Positions 23,167 through 35,099 of a stretch of DNA of 64,000 nt are shown here, piece by piece (position 1 is the first letter of the stretch; each line of letters starts with the position of its first letter). Under the pieces are notes generated by a model. It was given only the letters and a program-made list of their open reading frames with translations. It did no database searches and was not told where the DNA came from. Location: positions 62,001-126,000 of the forward strand of contig WHUZ01000026.1 of the NCBI GenBank assembly GCA_015179045.1, read 5' to 3'. Both the position numbers and the translations under genes were made by a program. This stretch comes from Kalaharituber pfeilii (lineage: Eukaryota; Ascomycota; Pezizomycetes; Pezizales; Pezizaceae).

Positions 23167-25133
23167 ATGCTTGCAACAACTTCTAATCCAGCAACAATTC
23201 CTCTACCACCTTCACAGGTAGATTCACTGATTATAGTAGGTTCTCACTCACTCGGCGGAGTAGAGTCACCTATATCAACAACTTTAGTGGGTACTTCTGT
23301 TGAACCTAGTGAACAAAATACGCGTTTAACCCCTGGAGCTTACCCTCAAGGTATTGGTAAAGCGGGTGACTTTAGGGAGAAAATGGATGACAACTTTGAA
23401 TGCACAAAACCACCAGGGATGGTTTTGTCGCCTCTACTATTAGTTAAACAACAAACGTTAGGGCAAAGGCAAGAGCGTTTTCTGCTGGAACGGCAGCCAG
23501 CACTGCCGTTCGAGAACATCGGCCAGTGCAAGCTTGGAGTCCTGATACATCGGGCTCTGCTGGGCTTATAGCGACTAGAGCGGTTAGGGAGCACAAACCC
23601 GTCTAGATGCAGAAAGCTAAAGCTGCTTCGCTTGCAAACACCACTGCTATGCTGGCTATGAGGCCGCCATACCAGCTGCGCGTGCTGCAGGCACTGCAGG
23701 CAGTGCTGACCTCCACACTCCCTTAACTTTCGCACTAAGCCATGATGCCCTTATCTCTCCTAGCCTGCCGCAGGATAGGTCATTAGGTGATTTGAGAACA
23801 GCTTTTACTACGTTAAACCAGCAACAGGCCTCTGACACTCCAGGAAGAAAGAGAGCGTTTAATCCGCATCTCGAAGAAGCTGCGAGGAAAGCAGCTGCAC
23901 GACGTTTGGCTTTACTGGACCAAGAATTAGCTGAGGCTGGATATTTACGTATGACCTCCATGGCAAATGCGATATCAAAAACTCGTGGCAATAGAGGCCA
24001 ATATAGTCCTAATTTCAGTGGAAAAAAACACAGAATGCGAGGCCGTTCTTTGACAGTGTCAACTAGTGCTAGTCTGGAAAAAACTGCTGCTAAAGATTAC
24101 GGGAACCTGACGGCAATTGCGAAGCGGAATGTCGAAAACCGGATGGCTGGAATGGATAGCCAGATAGCAGAGAGAACGGGGATAGTATATCGTCGTAATT
24201 GGAGTGACAAAGCGTTGCAGCTGGCTGAGGAAAGGGCTCAAGGCAATAGAAGGTCAGAAAATAAGGGAAACATTGATATTGGCGGTGGGAGGTTCATTGA
24301 TGCAGAAATTGTGGATGCGATTGCTTTCAAGAATGTGAAGCCGGTGCTGGATGACTTGACTGCAAAAGTGGAAGCCGAAAGGGCTCGGATTGCTGCTGAG
24401 CGGCAGGATATGGAAGAAAGAAAACAAGCAGAAACTCTAGAAAAAGAACGTAATAGGAAAGCACGGAAGGAGATGATGAAGGTGAAAGGTTAGTTTCACA
24501 ATTTTTGTCAGGCTTTTGTTTAACTCCACTGACAGCTCCTTCAGCTACCGAGAAGGCTGAACATCTAAGGCGCAAAGAGGAAGAGAAGCAGGAAAAAAGG
24601 CGGTCCAAGGCAGAGGTTTGGATGTCACCCCCCGACATACAACTGACTCAGACAATTCCAAGCAGCAAGCTTCAGGGACCGAAGTACTTCCCACAGCAGA
24701 TCCGAAGTTCAAGCTACGAAAGTTGATCAGAAGGATCAGAAGCCCAAGCTTGAACAGCTCCTCACCGTCACCAGCATCTCCCAGAAGGGAACGACAATCT
24801 GATGCCGTAGTATTACCGCCCCAACCAATTACATCGGGAACCGAATTGAGAGCCCAGAAATTGCCTGAACAAGATAGGGTTAATGGTGATTCTAACGGAA
24901 TTTATGCTGATTGCCCGCTGCGTCGTCATCATGTACCAACACATTAGATCACTGTGGATAAGTCCGAAAATATTGAGCCTGGAATTGGTGATGCGGGTGG
25001 CTCAGAGCCATCTATTCCTAGACCTGGTGGCCCTGAGTCGCATATTCCATCTCGTTCCCCAGCTCCAGAGGGTGACACAGGAATCAGCGCATGTACAGAA
25101 ACTTATAGCGTCCTCAGGAAGAGAAATGGATAG
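23167..25133 (+). pseudogene. Eisosome protein 1-like pseudogene
   Basis: The best-preserved part (about 23680-24488) encodes AKDYGNLTAIAKRNVENRMA, then NIDIGGGRFIDAEIVDAIAF and a long charged helix, which match my memory of the Eis1 family (plasma-membrane eisosome organisation). A 48-nt intron (24489-24536) continues the helix. Upstream, in another frame, lie family-like repeats such as VQAWSPDTSGSAGLIATRAV. They are interrupted by TAA at 23445-23447 and TAG at 23604-23606, where the family has Trp in a WMP motif. The frame then shifts before about 23690. A further shift occurs near 24615, before DPKFKLRKLIRRIRS, and TAG at 24945-24947 interrupts the C-terminus, which resumes in frame to a stop at 25131. 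An unusual intron-rich gene is possible, but introns would have to remove conserved repeats. Confidence 0.66.
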
Positions 25134-25965
25134 CCACTTCAGGAAGGAAATGTAACTATATGGTCTGTTCATCTCTACGTTTGGAATTGTTGGCGCGATG
25201 TGGGCGGTGGTAAATTTGGTCAAGGGCGGCATAGGGTGGTTGGAGACAGGTGTGGCAGCACTTTATGCATATGTGTATCTAAAGTGAGTAATGGGAATTT
25301 GGATTTGGCTTTTTGTATTGTTTCTATATGTCAGGTTTTTGGATTTGCGGAGAAACGGCGATTTCTAAGAGAGGTGGTTGGCGCTGTCCCGCGTTGCGGG
25401 GGGAGGGGGGGGTTGGGGTCTGAGGTCGTTACGTTGGGTTAAAAAGAATTGTAGGTTATTACGTGGCGTGTGGGAATTTTGTGTTGGGATGCTCTAAGTT
25501 ACATTCTTCTCAAATGCTCTTGTGTACATTACAAGACACCCTGATGCTGTAACGATATTATGTAAGTATAGATAAATATATGTTATGGCTCTAGAGGAAA
25601 ACAGGGTGCTAGGTCAAAAGCCATTGGGTAATATAGGGCACAGATAGGCTATACGGATATATGACATGATGAGTGGCGGTATGTTCCCTTGGTTATCAGA
25701 GTAGTGTATGTACAGGAAAAATCACCATACAGTGTATGAAGGACGAAGAACCTCATAAACCTCTAGTACCTGTAAAAAAAATAAGAAAAAAAGTGTCGCC
25801 TGGGGGGAGAAGGGGGTAGGCTCATGTATACAACAAAACTGTGATATATATATAAGCAAAGCTGTTTCTCACCAAAACTCTCCCGACCTGCCTGCTGCGA
25901 GGAAGCCATCCCCGGTAAAACATGGATAGTTAATTTTTGTTTTCTTCCCTAAATCTATATAACCT
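25134..25965. other. Intergenic, AT-rich
   Basis: No recognisable coding frame. The 80-codon frame at 25200-25442 is G-rich and resembles nothing known. Nothing else seen. Confidence 0.5.
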
Positions 25966-26726
25966 CTATTCTTTTTCGTGATTTTGTGTTGTTGAGGATG
26001 AATGATCCCTTTTTCTCTGAACGCCATTTAGGAAGACTTTTAGTACAGTGTCGAAGTATGCAATGTTCTTCGTGCTATACCCTCCCCATGCCTTATGCAT
26101 TGGCAAGTCCAGATATTCGTAAAAATTGTGGACAAACTTCCGCACCTTTCCATCGCCACGCAGCTCCCAGAAGTCATCAACCCCAAACTCATTCGTATAC
26201 GCTATCCCGACTGCAACACAGCTCTTGTGCCCTCACCAGTGCCGATCCCTTCAAGATGCCACTCCACCTCTCTCCTTCCCGATTACCTCCCGCGCACCTC
26301 AAACGCATCAACCATGCCTCTGCCACCTTCGGCGCCACCGACTTCGTCAGCGCCCTACAATCAGCGAGACCTTTGCTCCGCCCTCCGCCTGCGGATGCCC
26401 ACCTCTTTTAACCCTTCATTACCCTCATCATACTTCAATGGCACAATCTCCCACCTCATCTTCAACACTCCAAAGAGCTCATTCCCAAATGAATATGCTT
26501 CTACTGGCCTCAGCGGATCGCACCTGACATTGCTTCTAGACGTCTCATCGAGGAGCAAGAAACCGACCCTCATGTCCGCGAGGACAGTGGACTAGTTCGT
26601 GCGGTTCTGAGAGATGATGATGGAGGAAAGGCAGCAAAGGAGGAAGGTGGAGTGGGAGGAGATATCGGAGACGAGGCAGTAGAGGGAGGTAGGGGGTAGG
26701 GGGAAGTTAGGGTTGCTGAGATCCAT
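25966..26726 (-). other. Coding-like stretch of unresolved gene structure
   Basis: Three minus-strand frames look protein-like in succession. The first starts at ATG 26724-26726 (MDLSNPNFPLPPTSLYCLVS), meets an in-frame TAG at 26592-26594 and resumes as MRVGFLLLDETSRSN and ELFGVLKMRWEIVPLKYDEG. A second frame follows with SVAPKVAEAWLMRLR. A third gives NEFGVDDFWELRGDGKVRKF and HKAWGGYSTKNIAYFDTVLK, ending at TAG 25966-25968. I do not recognise the family. It may be a multi-exon gene whose introns I cannot place, or a second decayed gene next to the eisosome relic. The plus strand is also open in places (166 codons, 26095-26595), but its Ser/Pro-rich composition looks like a shadow. Confidence 0.35.
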
Positions 26727-27814
26727 TGTGGAGGCTCGCTAAAGGGAGAGGGGAGAGGGGAGAGGGGAGGGCACAAATGCAATGGCCGGGTCGCAAGTCG
26801 GGTCGTAAGGCAGAGACGTGTGGGGGTCCGAGAGAGGGGCGTAGGGCGGCGGTGCGGGGTGCGGCCACAGTGATGGAGGAGTGCGTGGTTGTGTACGCAT
26901 GCCCTGTGCACTGTGCTATGCAGTCCTTCTGCGATAGTCGGAACTTATTGCGACCGATGCCACCCGATCCCCGGGACTGCGATTCTGTTCTATTCCTGTC
27001 CTCCCCTTATATCTCCACTGCACTCTGTTCTGCGCCTCGTTCGTCGTCGTAGTCCTCCCGACCACCGCCGCATGTAGTGCTGGGATGTATCCTCGTAGCC
27101 ACACAAACCTTGCTTGAGTTTATTTGCTGCGCGGAACCTGAGTAAGCTACTCGGAGCAACGTTGTTGGCCCTGCTGACGGGACCACCGTTGGCCCACAGG
27201 GCCCTTGGCCACATGCTTACATGAAGCCGGTTGATGATGACGCACCAACCAGCGAGCCCCTCCCTCCCCAGCCATACTTACTGTAGTGATGCTTGACAGG
27301 AGCGGGCAGCGGACGTCGCTCCGAAAGCGGTGAGGTGGGCGAGACTTGACATTTGCTGGCCATGGTTTTCTTCGGTCGTTTCGCGAGCTATATATCAGCA
27401 GGGCCCAATTAATAAGCCGGGGGCACATACGTTATATCCGTCTCTTACTTCCCAGATCATGTACCTTTTTCTTAATTGTGTTACGGGTACTTTCAGTTTC
27501 ATTTATTTATTTAAATCTTAACATATCCTTCCAACCTTTCGGGAGCCGGAATTCGGGCCATTCCAAGGTTGAGGTTGAAGAGGCACGCGACCACCACACT
27601 GTGCCATAATTCAACACTCCAGCATTAATATTCCCGTCCATATACCAAAACTCGAAGGAAAGTAAGGAAGAATCGCACTTGCGCCCAATTCCGAAAAGCC
27701 CATAAAAAGCTATCCGCATAACTCCATCAGCAGCTCAAGTCAATCCCAGCTAAAACCAACCACAAAACCAACAGCTGTAAATTCAAAAGCAAAACAAAAA
27801 AAAAGCAGAAGAAG
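26727..27814. other. Intergenic, with a short GGGGAGA repeat
   Basis: A GGGGAGA-type simple repeat at about 26745-26770 and a GC-rich patch to about 27350 produce overlapping open frames on both strands, none recognisable. The last 300 bases are the likely promoter and leader of the Sfk1 family gene. Confidence 0.5.
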
Positions 27815-28859
27815 ATGCCCTTCCCCTTCTTCCGCTACCGCGAAAACAATGGGCCCTATTGGATCTTCCCGCTGATCTCAGCTACCGCGTGGTTCGGTAC
27901 GTCCCCAATGGATACTTATCCACTCCCACTTCCCAGAATACCAGAACAATGGACTAACATCCTCCTATAGTAATGCTGTGGGCGATGCTTATTGTCTACC
28001 TCGCCCAAGGTAGGCCGCGGTACCCAACAATGGAGCTCGGCAACGTCGCATACATATCCGACATTGGCGCACAGGAACTCAAGCCCCTGTTCGTCACAGG
28101 ATGTGCGATAACTGGTCTGTTTTTCTTCTTGAGTTTGCTGTCCATGCGTTCGTACCCCTTCTTTCCCCAAGATTCCTAATTGCTATTGCTTACAATCATA
28201 CCTTTCCAAACAGGCCGTAACCAAGCTCTTCCCCGCCGCCTTGACCGCGTCCTAGACGTTCTTGCTCTTCTTTGCGGTCTGTTGGGTGCCGTCTCCCTTG
28301 TCCTCCTCGCAATTTTTGACACAGAGGGATATTCAGACCTTCACCGGCTGTTCCTATTCCTCTTCATGCTGGGTGTTATTCTGTCTGCAATCTTCACCAC
28401 CCTTGAGTACCGAAGTCTCGGGAAGTCGTTCACAGACCATCCGGTACTTAGGTATAGCTATTTAGGAAAGACGGCATTGTTGGTTACGGAGGGTGCACTG
28501 AGCATTGCATTCATTGTGTGTTTGTCGCAGAAAAGACAAACCGCGGGTGGGATTTTGGAGTGGGGTAAGGCGTTCCGTATCACTTGGTATGAGAAATTGA
28601 ATAACTAACGAACCTGTTAACAGCCATCGCCTTCATCTTCACCTTCTATGTCCTCACATTCGTCTTTGACCTCCGCCCCAAAGCCCGCACCCGCAATCGC
28701 CTCGGTCGAGAAATTGAGGAAGGAAGGCAGAGGAGAGCAGACAAGGAAGCGGATGCGCAGGAAGCTATACCTGCGCATGAACCAGAGGAGAGTCAGGAAG
28801 TGTTGGGCGGTGGCAATGGTGGTGTGCTAGTGCCTTTACCACCCGCTGTGAGGGCGTAG
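27815..28859 (+). CDS. Sfk1/Frag1/DRAM-family membrane protein, 4 exons
   Basis: Predicted 281 residues. Exons: 27815-27896, 27971-28147, 28214-28564 and 28624-28859, all in consistent phase, with introns of 58-74 nt. The product begins MPFPFFRYRENNGPYWIFPL and has about six hydrophobic helices: near residues 15-40, 70-95, 110-130, 140-165, 175-195 and 205-225. It ends in a hydrophilic Arg/Glu-rich cytosolic tail. Layout and the conserved YLAQGRPRYPTMELGNVAY and TLEYRSLGK segments fit the fungal Sfk1 group. In yeast, Sfk1 works at the plasma membrane with the Stt4 phosphatidylinositol-4-kinase pathway and lipid asymmetry; this is family knowledge, not visible here. Confidence 0.82.
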
Positions 28860-31680
28860 TGAGAGTATATCCATCGTGTCTGAGTTGCATGTTGAAGGAG
28901 TTTTCATCTAGACTTTTTTGTATTCTCCTCATTATTTATATCTTTTTATATTTTTATTTTATTTTATTGTTTTCCCTGCATTTAGTCTATGTGGATCTGG
29001 AGTTGTATTTGGGAGCGCTTTTTTTTTGAGTTACGTTTTCGTTTACTTTCATTTTGTTAGTCTGATTATTGTGTTGCATACATTAGATCTAAGCGTTATG
29101 ACCCTCCGTTGTCACCTCATGTTTTTTGGTGTTTTTTTGGCATTTGTACTGGCTTTCGGTTTATGTTTGGGTTCGTTGCATAAATCTTGCGTATTGTTGT
29201 ACTATGATGCTGGTATGTACAGTAAGCTTTCTCAATTGGCCTATCGGTGCTTACATTTTTACTTTATTTGTATTTTTTACTTTATTTTGTGTGCGTATCT
29301 ATGCGTTTTTATTTTATTTTATCTCATTCTAGTTGATTCATTTCATTTTTTCAGTTATTCTCGATGTCTCGTTGGGCAACGCAGACTACCGCTTTGGGTA
29401 GTGGGTTCCTAGTTGGGATGTGGTGAAGATCACATGGTTGTGAGACATTCCAATTAGATGCGGTCTAAGGTATGAAACGAACGTTTTACGTTGGGCGGAA
29501 AAATCACTCGTACGGAGATTTTGTCGCTTCGCTCATAATAGAACTCGTACGGCAAAAAATTTTTTTCAATTGAACTAAAAAGACACTTCAATTATCATGA
29601 ACTACTTTACAATGTATATCAACCCTTCATCCAACTCTAGCGCACCAGCAAGCACAAAAGCCAATTTATACCGCGCCTTCCGATATACAAACGTCCTCTA
29701 TCAATGCAAGCAAGATAAGAACTCCGTAAACCAGTTGCAAATATCGCTTCAGCCTCTTTAACACTCTTCTTTACCGCCTCTGTGACTTCCTAAGGCATGG
29801 CTAATCAATTACATCCGTTCACCAGTTTAATCAAGAAACGAAATCAAGAACGGAATCCACAGCTTACTGCCTAATTGAAACCCCGTCAGCCTTTGCCTTT
29901 CTTCTCGGCCTTCGGGATACCCTTGATCAGGGAACATTCTTTGCCGCTAAACTCAACACACTTTACGATATCGCCCATTCACTTATTCATCGTTCTCTTG
30001 TCTCCAGAGAGACATTTCATGGCCACAAAGGCAGGTCCCAAAGCGATCACTTGGACATGCTGAACCTCCCAATCTTCGATTCGAGTATTTCGAGTTTGTC
30101 CTTGGCGTCCTCGCTGCCCTTGCCAAGTTGCCAGATAACTGTGACAGAGCCTATCACATCAACAGCAAGAGTGCTGAGGGAGTTTGCATAAGTGTGAAGG
30201 AATTCTATCACAAGAACACGTCTCGTTAGCGAACATTCATCGCAATGAACTCGAGACAATGGCAAAGTACTTCCGGAATTCATCTTGATACCTAACGGTA
30301 GAATCTGACACCGGTACTTGCTACCGCTACCTTGGCTGAAAATGTATTCGCGCAGAACTGGTAACTCAGTCCTCGTAAACTTAACAAGTCAAGTCAGCCC
30401 CTCCGATAACCTGAGAAGTTAGAGATAACATGGCTGTCACAGACCAGCCGAGTAGGAATTATCCGCATCAAAAGAATAAAGCCCCGAACCCTCCGGAATA
30501 AAAGATATGCCCCGCGCCCCGTCGGATATATTGACCAAGGTCAGGAAATACGTAGTCTGGTTGAAGGAAATAAGTCACCGCTCAAGAAACTATGGAATGA
30601 TAGTCCCCTATGTTGCATTCAGCTTTTGTATTTAGCTCATGCCTCCCCCTCATGTACATAAGTCCTTCAGCAACGTCTTATACCTCTACCTATACATCCA
30701 GTACAGACAGCACCCTAGTAGAACCTGCGACAAGCCATGTGAACTGCCTCTGTCAAACTTGTGATAGGGGCCTGAGTATCGCGTACTACGGGCTTTCACA
30801 ATGGCATTAAATGCACTCAGCTTTGGTCTGTCGATTGCGGGCATTACCCCTGTGGAAGTGTTATCGTCTTCCTCTGCCTCGTCAAGTCGAGCTTCGTCCG
30901 TCGTCTGTCCTTGAAGAAAGAAAAAAAGGGATGATTCTTGTCTGCACGCCACCACATTGCTATAGCCTGTGCCAATCTCCATGGCCCAATATGCTAGTAG
31001 AGTGACGGCCGGCACTGCTAGAACCATTGCCGCTGAAAACAGTTCTAGTTTTCAACGCCATTTTCCAAGGATTCTTCTATCACTTTCGTTCTTCCTGAAT
31101 TCTTAAGGCAGCGTCACTGATGCCATGTGCCTCAGTGCCAGAAGGAATCATAAGAATGGCTGGTGCTATTCCTCTGGTACTACTTTCTCCATACGAAGCG
31201 GAATCCTTCACCTTTGGGTATAAAGGAGTAAATCCCTTCGCGTCACGTCCCACGAGGCTTCATTACCCATCGCCTTCGGCTCAGTCATCCAATACGCAAA
31301 TCCATTCAATAGTATCAATATTCCAAAGCCCAACCACCGCAATTATTCTACGGAGACGCCGAAGAACAAAGCTTCTCCTAGCAATAAACTTTATTATTAA
31401 AAATACGTTTCTGTATTAAGAAAACCACGTCCAACTAAGGCCATGATCATGAAGCGAAGCAACCCGAAGTTCTGCGAAAGCAATCCGTGATAACACCGTT
31501 CTGTATGTAACCAGCCCGAAACCATGAGCATTTATGCCGTTGACAATAAACCTATATCATTTTCAATCAGCTTCAGCATTCTTAGATTCAGCAACAGATT
31601 CCAAACTTACCAACGTAAACATTGTTGGGTCACCCTACTTTGCATTGCGATTATTATCGGAAAAGAAATCAATACCTTCT
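28860..31680. other. Gene-poor region with a T-rich strand
   Basis: 28900-29360 is T-rich on the plus strand and gives a 164-codon Phe/Tyr/Leu-rich frame that is probably compositional. 29840-30300 has a 78-codon minus frame (VTVIWQLGKGSEDAKDKLEI) that looks mildly protein-like but is not recognisable. 30686-31027 (minus, 113 codons) has one hydrophobic stretch and no family match. No gene is called. Confidence 0.45.
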
Positions 31681-31857
31681 TTAATTATAAAGATGCCCAT
31701 CAGTCCTAAGGAACCAGGTGGTCATCTTCCTATTCGTCGCTTCGAATCTCCTATTCAGTTCAGTATCCATGGTGTCCCTTGGTTTTCTCGATCGCCTTGT
31801 CAATCTTCTTTCCAATCTGTCAAATTGCTTATCCAAGGACTCATATTGCAGCTTCAT
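31681..31857 (-). CDS. Possible short coiled-coil protein or exon, 58 aa
   Basis: The frame from ATG 31855-31857 to TAA 31681-31683 encodes KLQYESLDKQFDRLERRLTR, then TMDTELNRRFEATNRKMTTW. The regular hydrophobic spacing and charged residues are typical of a coiled coil. In the same frame a stop lies just upstream of the ATG, and TTTAG just before it could be a splice acceptor, so this may be the last exon of a larger gene. The family is unknown. Confidence is limited by length and by the absence of a confirmed upstream exon. Confidence 0.35.
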   Translation of the reverse strand: MKLQYESLDKQFDRLERRLTRRSRKPRDTMDTELNRRFEATNRKMTTWFLRTDGHLYN

Positions 31858-34081
31858 CGAGATGCCCTAAACCCCTGTCAGCATGAAAATCTCCAAATAC
31901 TGGTTTTAATGCCTACGTTGCCATGCCCACAAAATTCGGCAGACGAGTTACGAGTAATAATTCCAGGTAATAAACTTCTCCGATTCAATAGGGAGGGTCA
32001 GAAGATTTAGAATCATTATTAACCGAGCCATGAATTAACCGAGCCATGAATTAACCGAGCCATGATGTGATGCATAGTATCTTCGGCCATAGAACGGTGG
32101 AAATCCCGTCTAAGAGAGATGATGCTAATGTAAATGCAGCGTTTGATTGTCGATAGACAAAAGTCACGGGCACGTCCTTCCTAATGCAGTAATAAGCCAA
32201 GACCACCACGGGGCCGTCACTTCATATCTTTCTTTCGCTTCACCACTACCTCACTATAGCCAGTCCAGCAACCTCTGGAACCGCACGGCAGCATCCGGTG
32301 GAGCAGCTAATCAAACGCCACGTGCCCTGCCCAGCGTGTTGAACATAGCTCGTTGCACAGCTCATTGAATAACTTGCGGATTAACGTGGTTCAACGTTCT
32401 GCGGAATAGCTCGTTGGACAGGCCGTTGGTGATATAGGAGACATGGGTATATCATACAGTACGTTTAAACCATTAGGTACTATAGCCACTAAGCCTGAGC
32501 CGACTGGCGAATCCTCGCGGCGAATCGAGCCCAGCCGCGTGCTTTATCTTTTCAATCCAGATTAATTCCTCCCATTTAACTCAGCTGCACTGGTGGACTC
32601 ACAAGTTGTCCACCGGCTACCTATAGCCCGCTCCACGACTGTTCAAGGAATCGCTCAACAGGCTGTTCGCAAATTAGTCAGTGACTTTGAAACAATATCG
32701 TACCATCTGCAAACTCCAACAGTTGAGGGGCACAAACCGTAGTATCATCGATATTTAATCTCCCACAAAAAAATTATTAGAATCGTCATGTATGTTGCTC
32801 TCAAGAAGGAGCTTGATGATCATGGAGTTGATCACGGCGTTTGCCAATGCAGTAGCAATACCATTGTTGCCAGTAAACATCTCCAGATAACGGAGCATAG
32901 TTGGTTTGCTACCGCACTTGAAAGGCACAATATGGGCGACTCTCAGCGTGACAGCTTTGATCTGTACATTTGCTGGCACATAGTTCTCATAGTGCGTTCA
33001 TATAGACGAATTATCAAGCATTGGAAACCATCTCGCTCGTAAATAGCCTCATGCATTGAACTCTGGTTCTGAGCTCTTTTGCGGGGCCCTCTCTTGGTTG
33101 GAGAAGCCCTGGAGCGAACAGCATCTCGTTAGCAACTAACGACATATGAAGGAGAGCGAAACACAGGCGGAGTAAGGAATCTGGTGAAGAAGTCCGTGGC
33201 TATACTTTCAATTGTGACATAGCAGCATGTTCTGACTTGATGATATCCGCGAAGGTAAGAATAATAGCCAGGCCTATATTCGGCCACGGATAGCTGGTCA
33301 CGAGACTACATGGATAGGACGAATGGAGCAAGGCGGAGAAGCCGTGAGGCGGCAGGACGGTCCGCCCAACCTGGGGCATGGAGTAACAGTCATATGCGTT
33401 GGAAATTCATCCTGATTTTTCTTCGATTACCCTCTTTTGTCAACGAACTCTCGACTTTGCTGCCCGATGGTTTCAAACCTACCAGTCAAATACAAAAGAG
33501 TAAATGTGAGATGTAATGTCGTAAGCAGGTACATTCACGACATATGTCAGATGAAACAGAACATCAGCGTAAAGCTTGCGTCGGACCGGAAGAGAAGACA
33601 TACGTATTTTTGGTAAGACACACAAGGAAATAGCTAGAAAGCAACAAAGAGGAAATACATATACAGGGAAATTGGTCGAGGGAGAAAGAGAATATCTTGC
33701 CCTAAAATCCAAAACAGTCGTAATGTGTGGAGATGTAGAGTGCCACCATATTTCTGTGCTTTCGTTCAAACAAGAGGCATGGTGACCGTGAAGTGCAGTC
33801 TCGTGCCCACTGAATTGGTACCACACTTGTAGCTGATCTGCATACGCCAAGAATGAATCCCGTTGGAGCAACATACGCAGTGTCACAGCTCCATAGTTGC
33901 AGGTGCTCGCCACACGTTTCTCTCCACTTCACCCCTCCTGAGATTCGTCAAGTGACTTCTGCTGCCGGTTTACTGCAGGCTATTCCCCGCATCAGTTGTT
34001 TTCCTCCTTTTCTTGACCTGCTTCCTCATATCACTAGTCTCGCAGTTTCCCCCCCTTGCAGCATTGGTCGCCAGAGACGTG
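31858..34081. other. Intergenic, with a tandem repeat and one unexplained frame
   Basis: Holds the 16-bp tandem repeat at 32019-32066. A 74-codon minus frame at 32755-32979 contains LRYLEMFTGNNGIATALANA and looks protein-like, but it has no recognisable family and a stop a short distance upstream. It may be a gene remnant. The 144-codon minus frame at 33479-33913 is Ser/Tyr/His-rich and not recognised. The last 200 bases are the promoter side of the J-domain gene. Confidence 0.45.
32019..32066 (+). repeat. 16-bp unit tandemly repeated three times
   Basis: Three consecutive copies of TTAACCGAGCCATGAA (32019-32034, 32035-32050, 32051-32066), with the last base of the third changed to T. It is intergenic and about 160 bp beyond the short coiled-coil frame. 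Its role is unknown; it may be a replication-slippage minisatellite. Confidence 0.92.
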
Positions 34082-35099
34082 ATGTCTTCTTCAAGTTGTG
34101 AGTGGTTTCTATTACTGTGGTATTGCCCTATCACACCAAGCTCGAATCGAAGTCCTTAGATGGTCATGGATGGTCGCTTCATCCCCTGAGCACAGCTGAC
34201 CACTGCATACTACGGCGATGGTTGTAAATAGCCTTCCCTGACTACTACAAGGTCCTCGGTGTTTCTCCGACCGCTTCCCAACAAGAGATCCGTGACGGAT
34301 ACAAAAAGTTGACTTCTCCCGCTCTCTCATAACTCTATAATTTGTACTTACCCTTTCAGAGCTGCATTGAAAACCCACCCCGATCGAGTCGCCGCCAATG
34401 ATCCCTCACGCCCGGCTCGCACCAAGAAGTTCCAGGAGGTCAACGATGCATACTACGTTCTCTCCGATCGCACACGAAGAAAAGAGTACGACCAAGCACG
34501 GCGCTACCAGTCCCAGTCTGCATGGGAAGAGCCAGCCTCTGCCCAGCCCGAAAATCCAGAATGGCGGAACGAACAGTTTGGTAGCGTCTTCGAAGAGATG
34601 CTTCGCGAGGAAGGCCTGAATAATGAAGCACCTGCAGAGGGCACAGGCGGAAAGCTTTACGGAATCGTCGGCGGAATAAGCGGCGCTGCGCTTGGCTTTA
34701 TTATCGGAAATGTTCCTGGTATGCTGGCAGGTGCGGTTGCGGGTAATAGGCTCGGAGCTGTGAGGGACGCCAAGGGCAAAAGTGTGTATGAGGTATTTCA
34801 AGAGCTACCGCAGTCGGACAAAGCCAAGGTGAGCTGCAATTTGTGAAAACACTGCCTAATCTATGCATGTTTTGTTTTGAGATTATGCTGGTGATGATTG
34901 AGATGGTGGTGAGCAACAGGAGTAGGGACTGAGTTTATGATATTTATCTTATCGATACAAGTTTTATTATTTTGTTGATCTGTTTTAGAGGGTGCAAGTT
35001 GCTACTTTTACGAGCTAGGCCTACTAACGCGGGGATGATGTGGTGGAGATATTGGCAGATCTCGCGACTAAGGTCCTATCACATGCAGCTAGCGCTTAA
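34082..35099 (+). CDS. J-domain (DnaJ/Hsp40) protein with a glycine-zipper-like segment, 4 exons
   Basis: Predicted 203 residues. Exons: 34082-34097, 34232-34307, 34360-34828 and 35049-35099. The start is MSSSSSFPDYYKVLGVSPTA; the J domain spans about residues 7-75 with the HPD tripeptide in ALKTHPDRV, which is needed to stimulate Hsp70 ATPase. After a polar linker comes a Gly/Ala-rich hydrophobic segment (GGISGAALGFIIGNVPGMLA, then GAVAGNRLGAVRDAKG) resembling a glycine zipper, so membrane association or oligomerisation is possible. The last exon (ILADLATKVLSHAASA) lies behind a 220-nt intron ending GTGGAG and is less certain than the rest. The Hsp70 partner is not deducible. Confidence 0.88.

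Noticed and set aside
26095..26595. 166-codon plus-strand frame
   Set aside because: Composition is dominated by Ser and Pro from the complement of a minus-strand coding-like stretch. No motif is recognisable, so I preferred the minus strand, though not with certainty.
26570..26911. 113-codon Pro/Thr/Ser-rich minus-strand frame
   Set aside because: It is a shadow of GC-rich, repetitive DNA and overlaps a more protein-like frame that starts at 26726.
28918..29412. 164-codon Phe/Tyr/Leu-rich frame that looks like a membrane protein
   Set aside because: It lies in T-rich DNA just 3' of the Sfk1 family gene; T-rich codons automatically give hydrophobic residues. No family features.
33468..33480. 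GGTTTCAAACC, resembling a tRNA B box
   Set aside because: Spacing is one base off and no A box or acceptor stem could be found at the right distance. I found no convincing tRNA elsewhere by eye.
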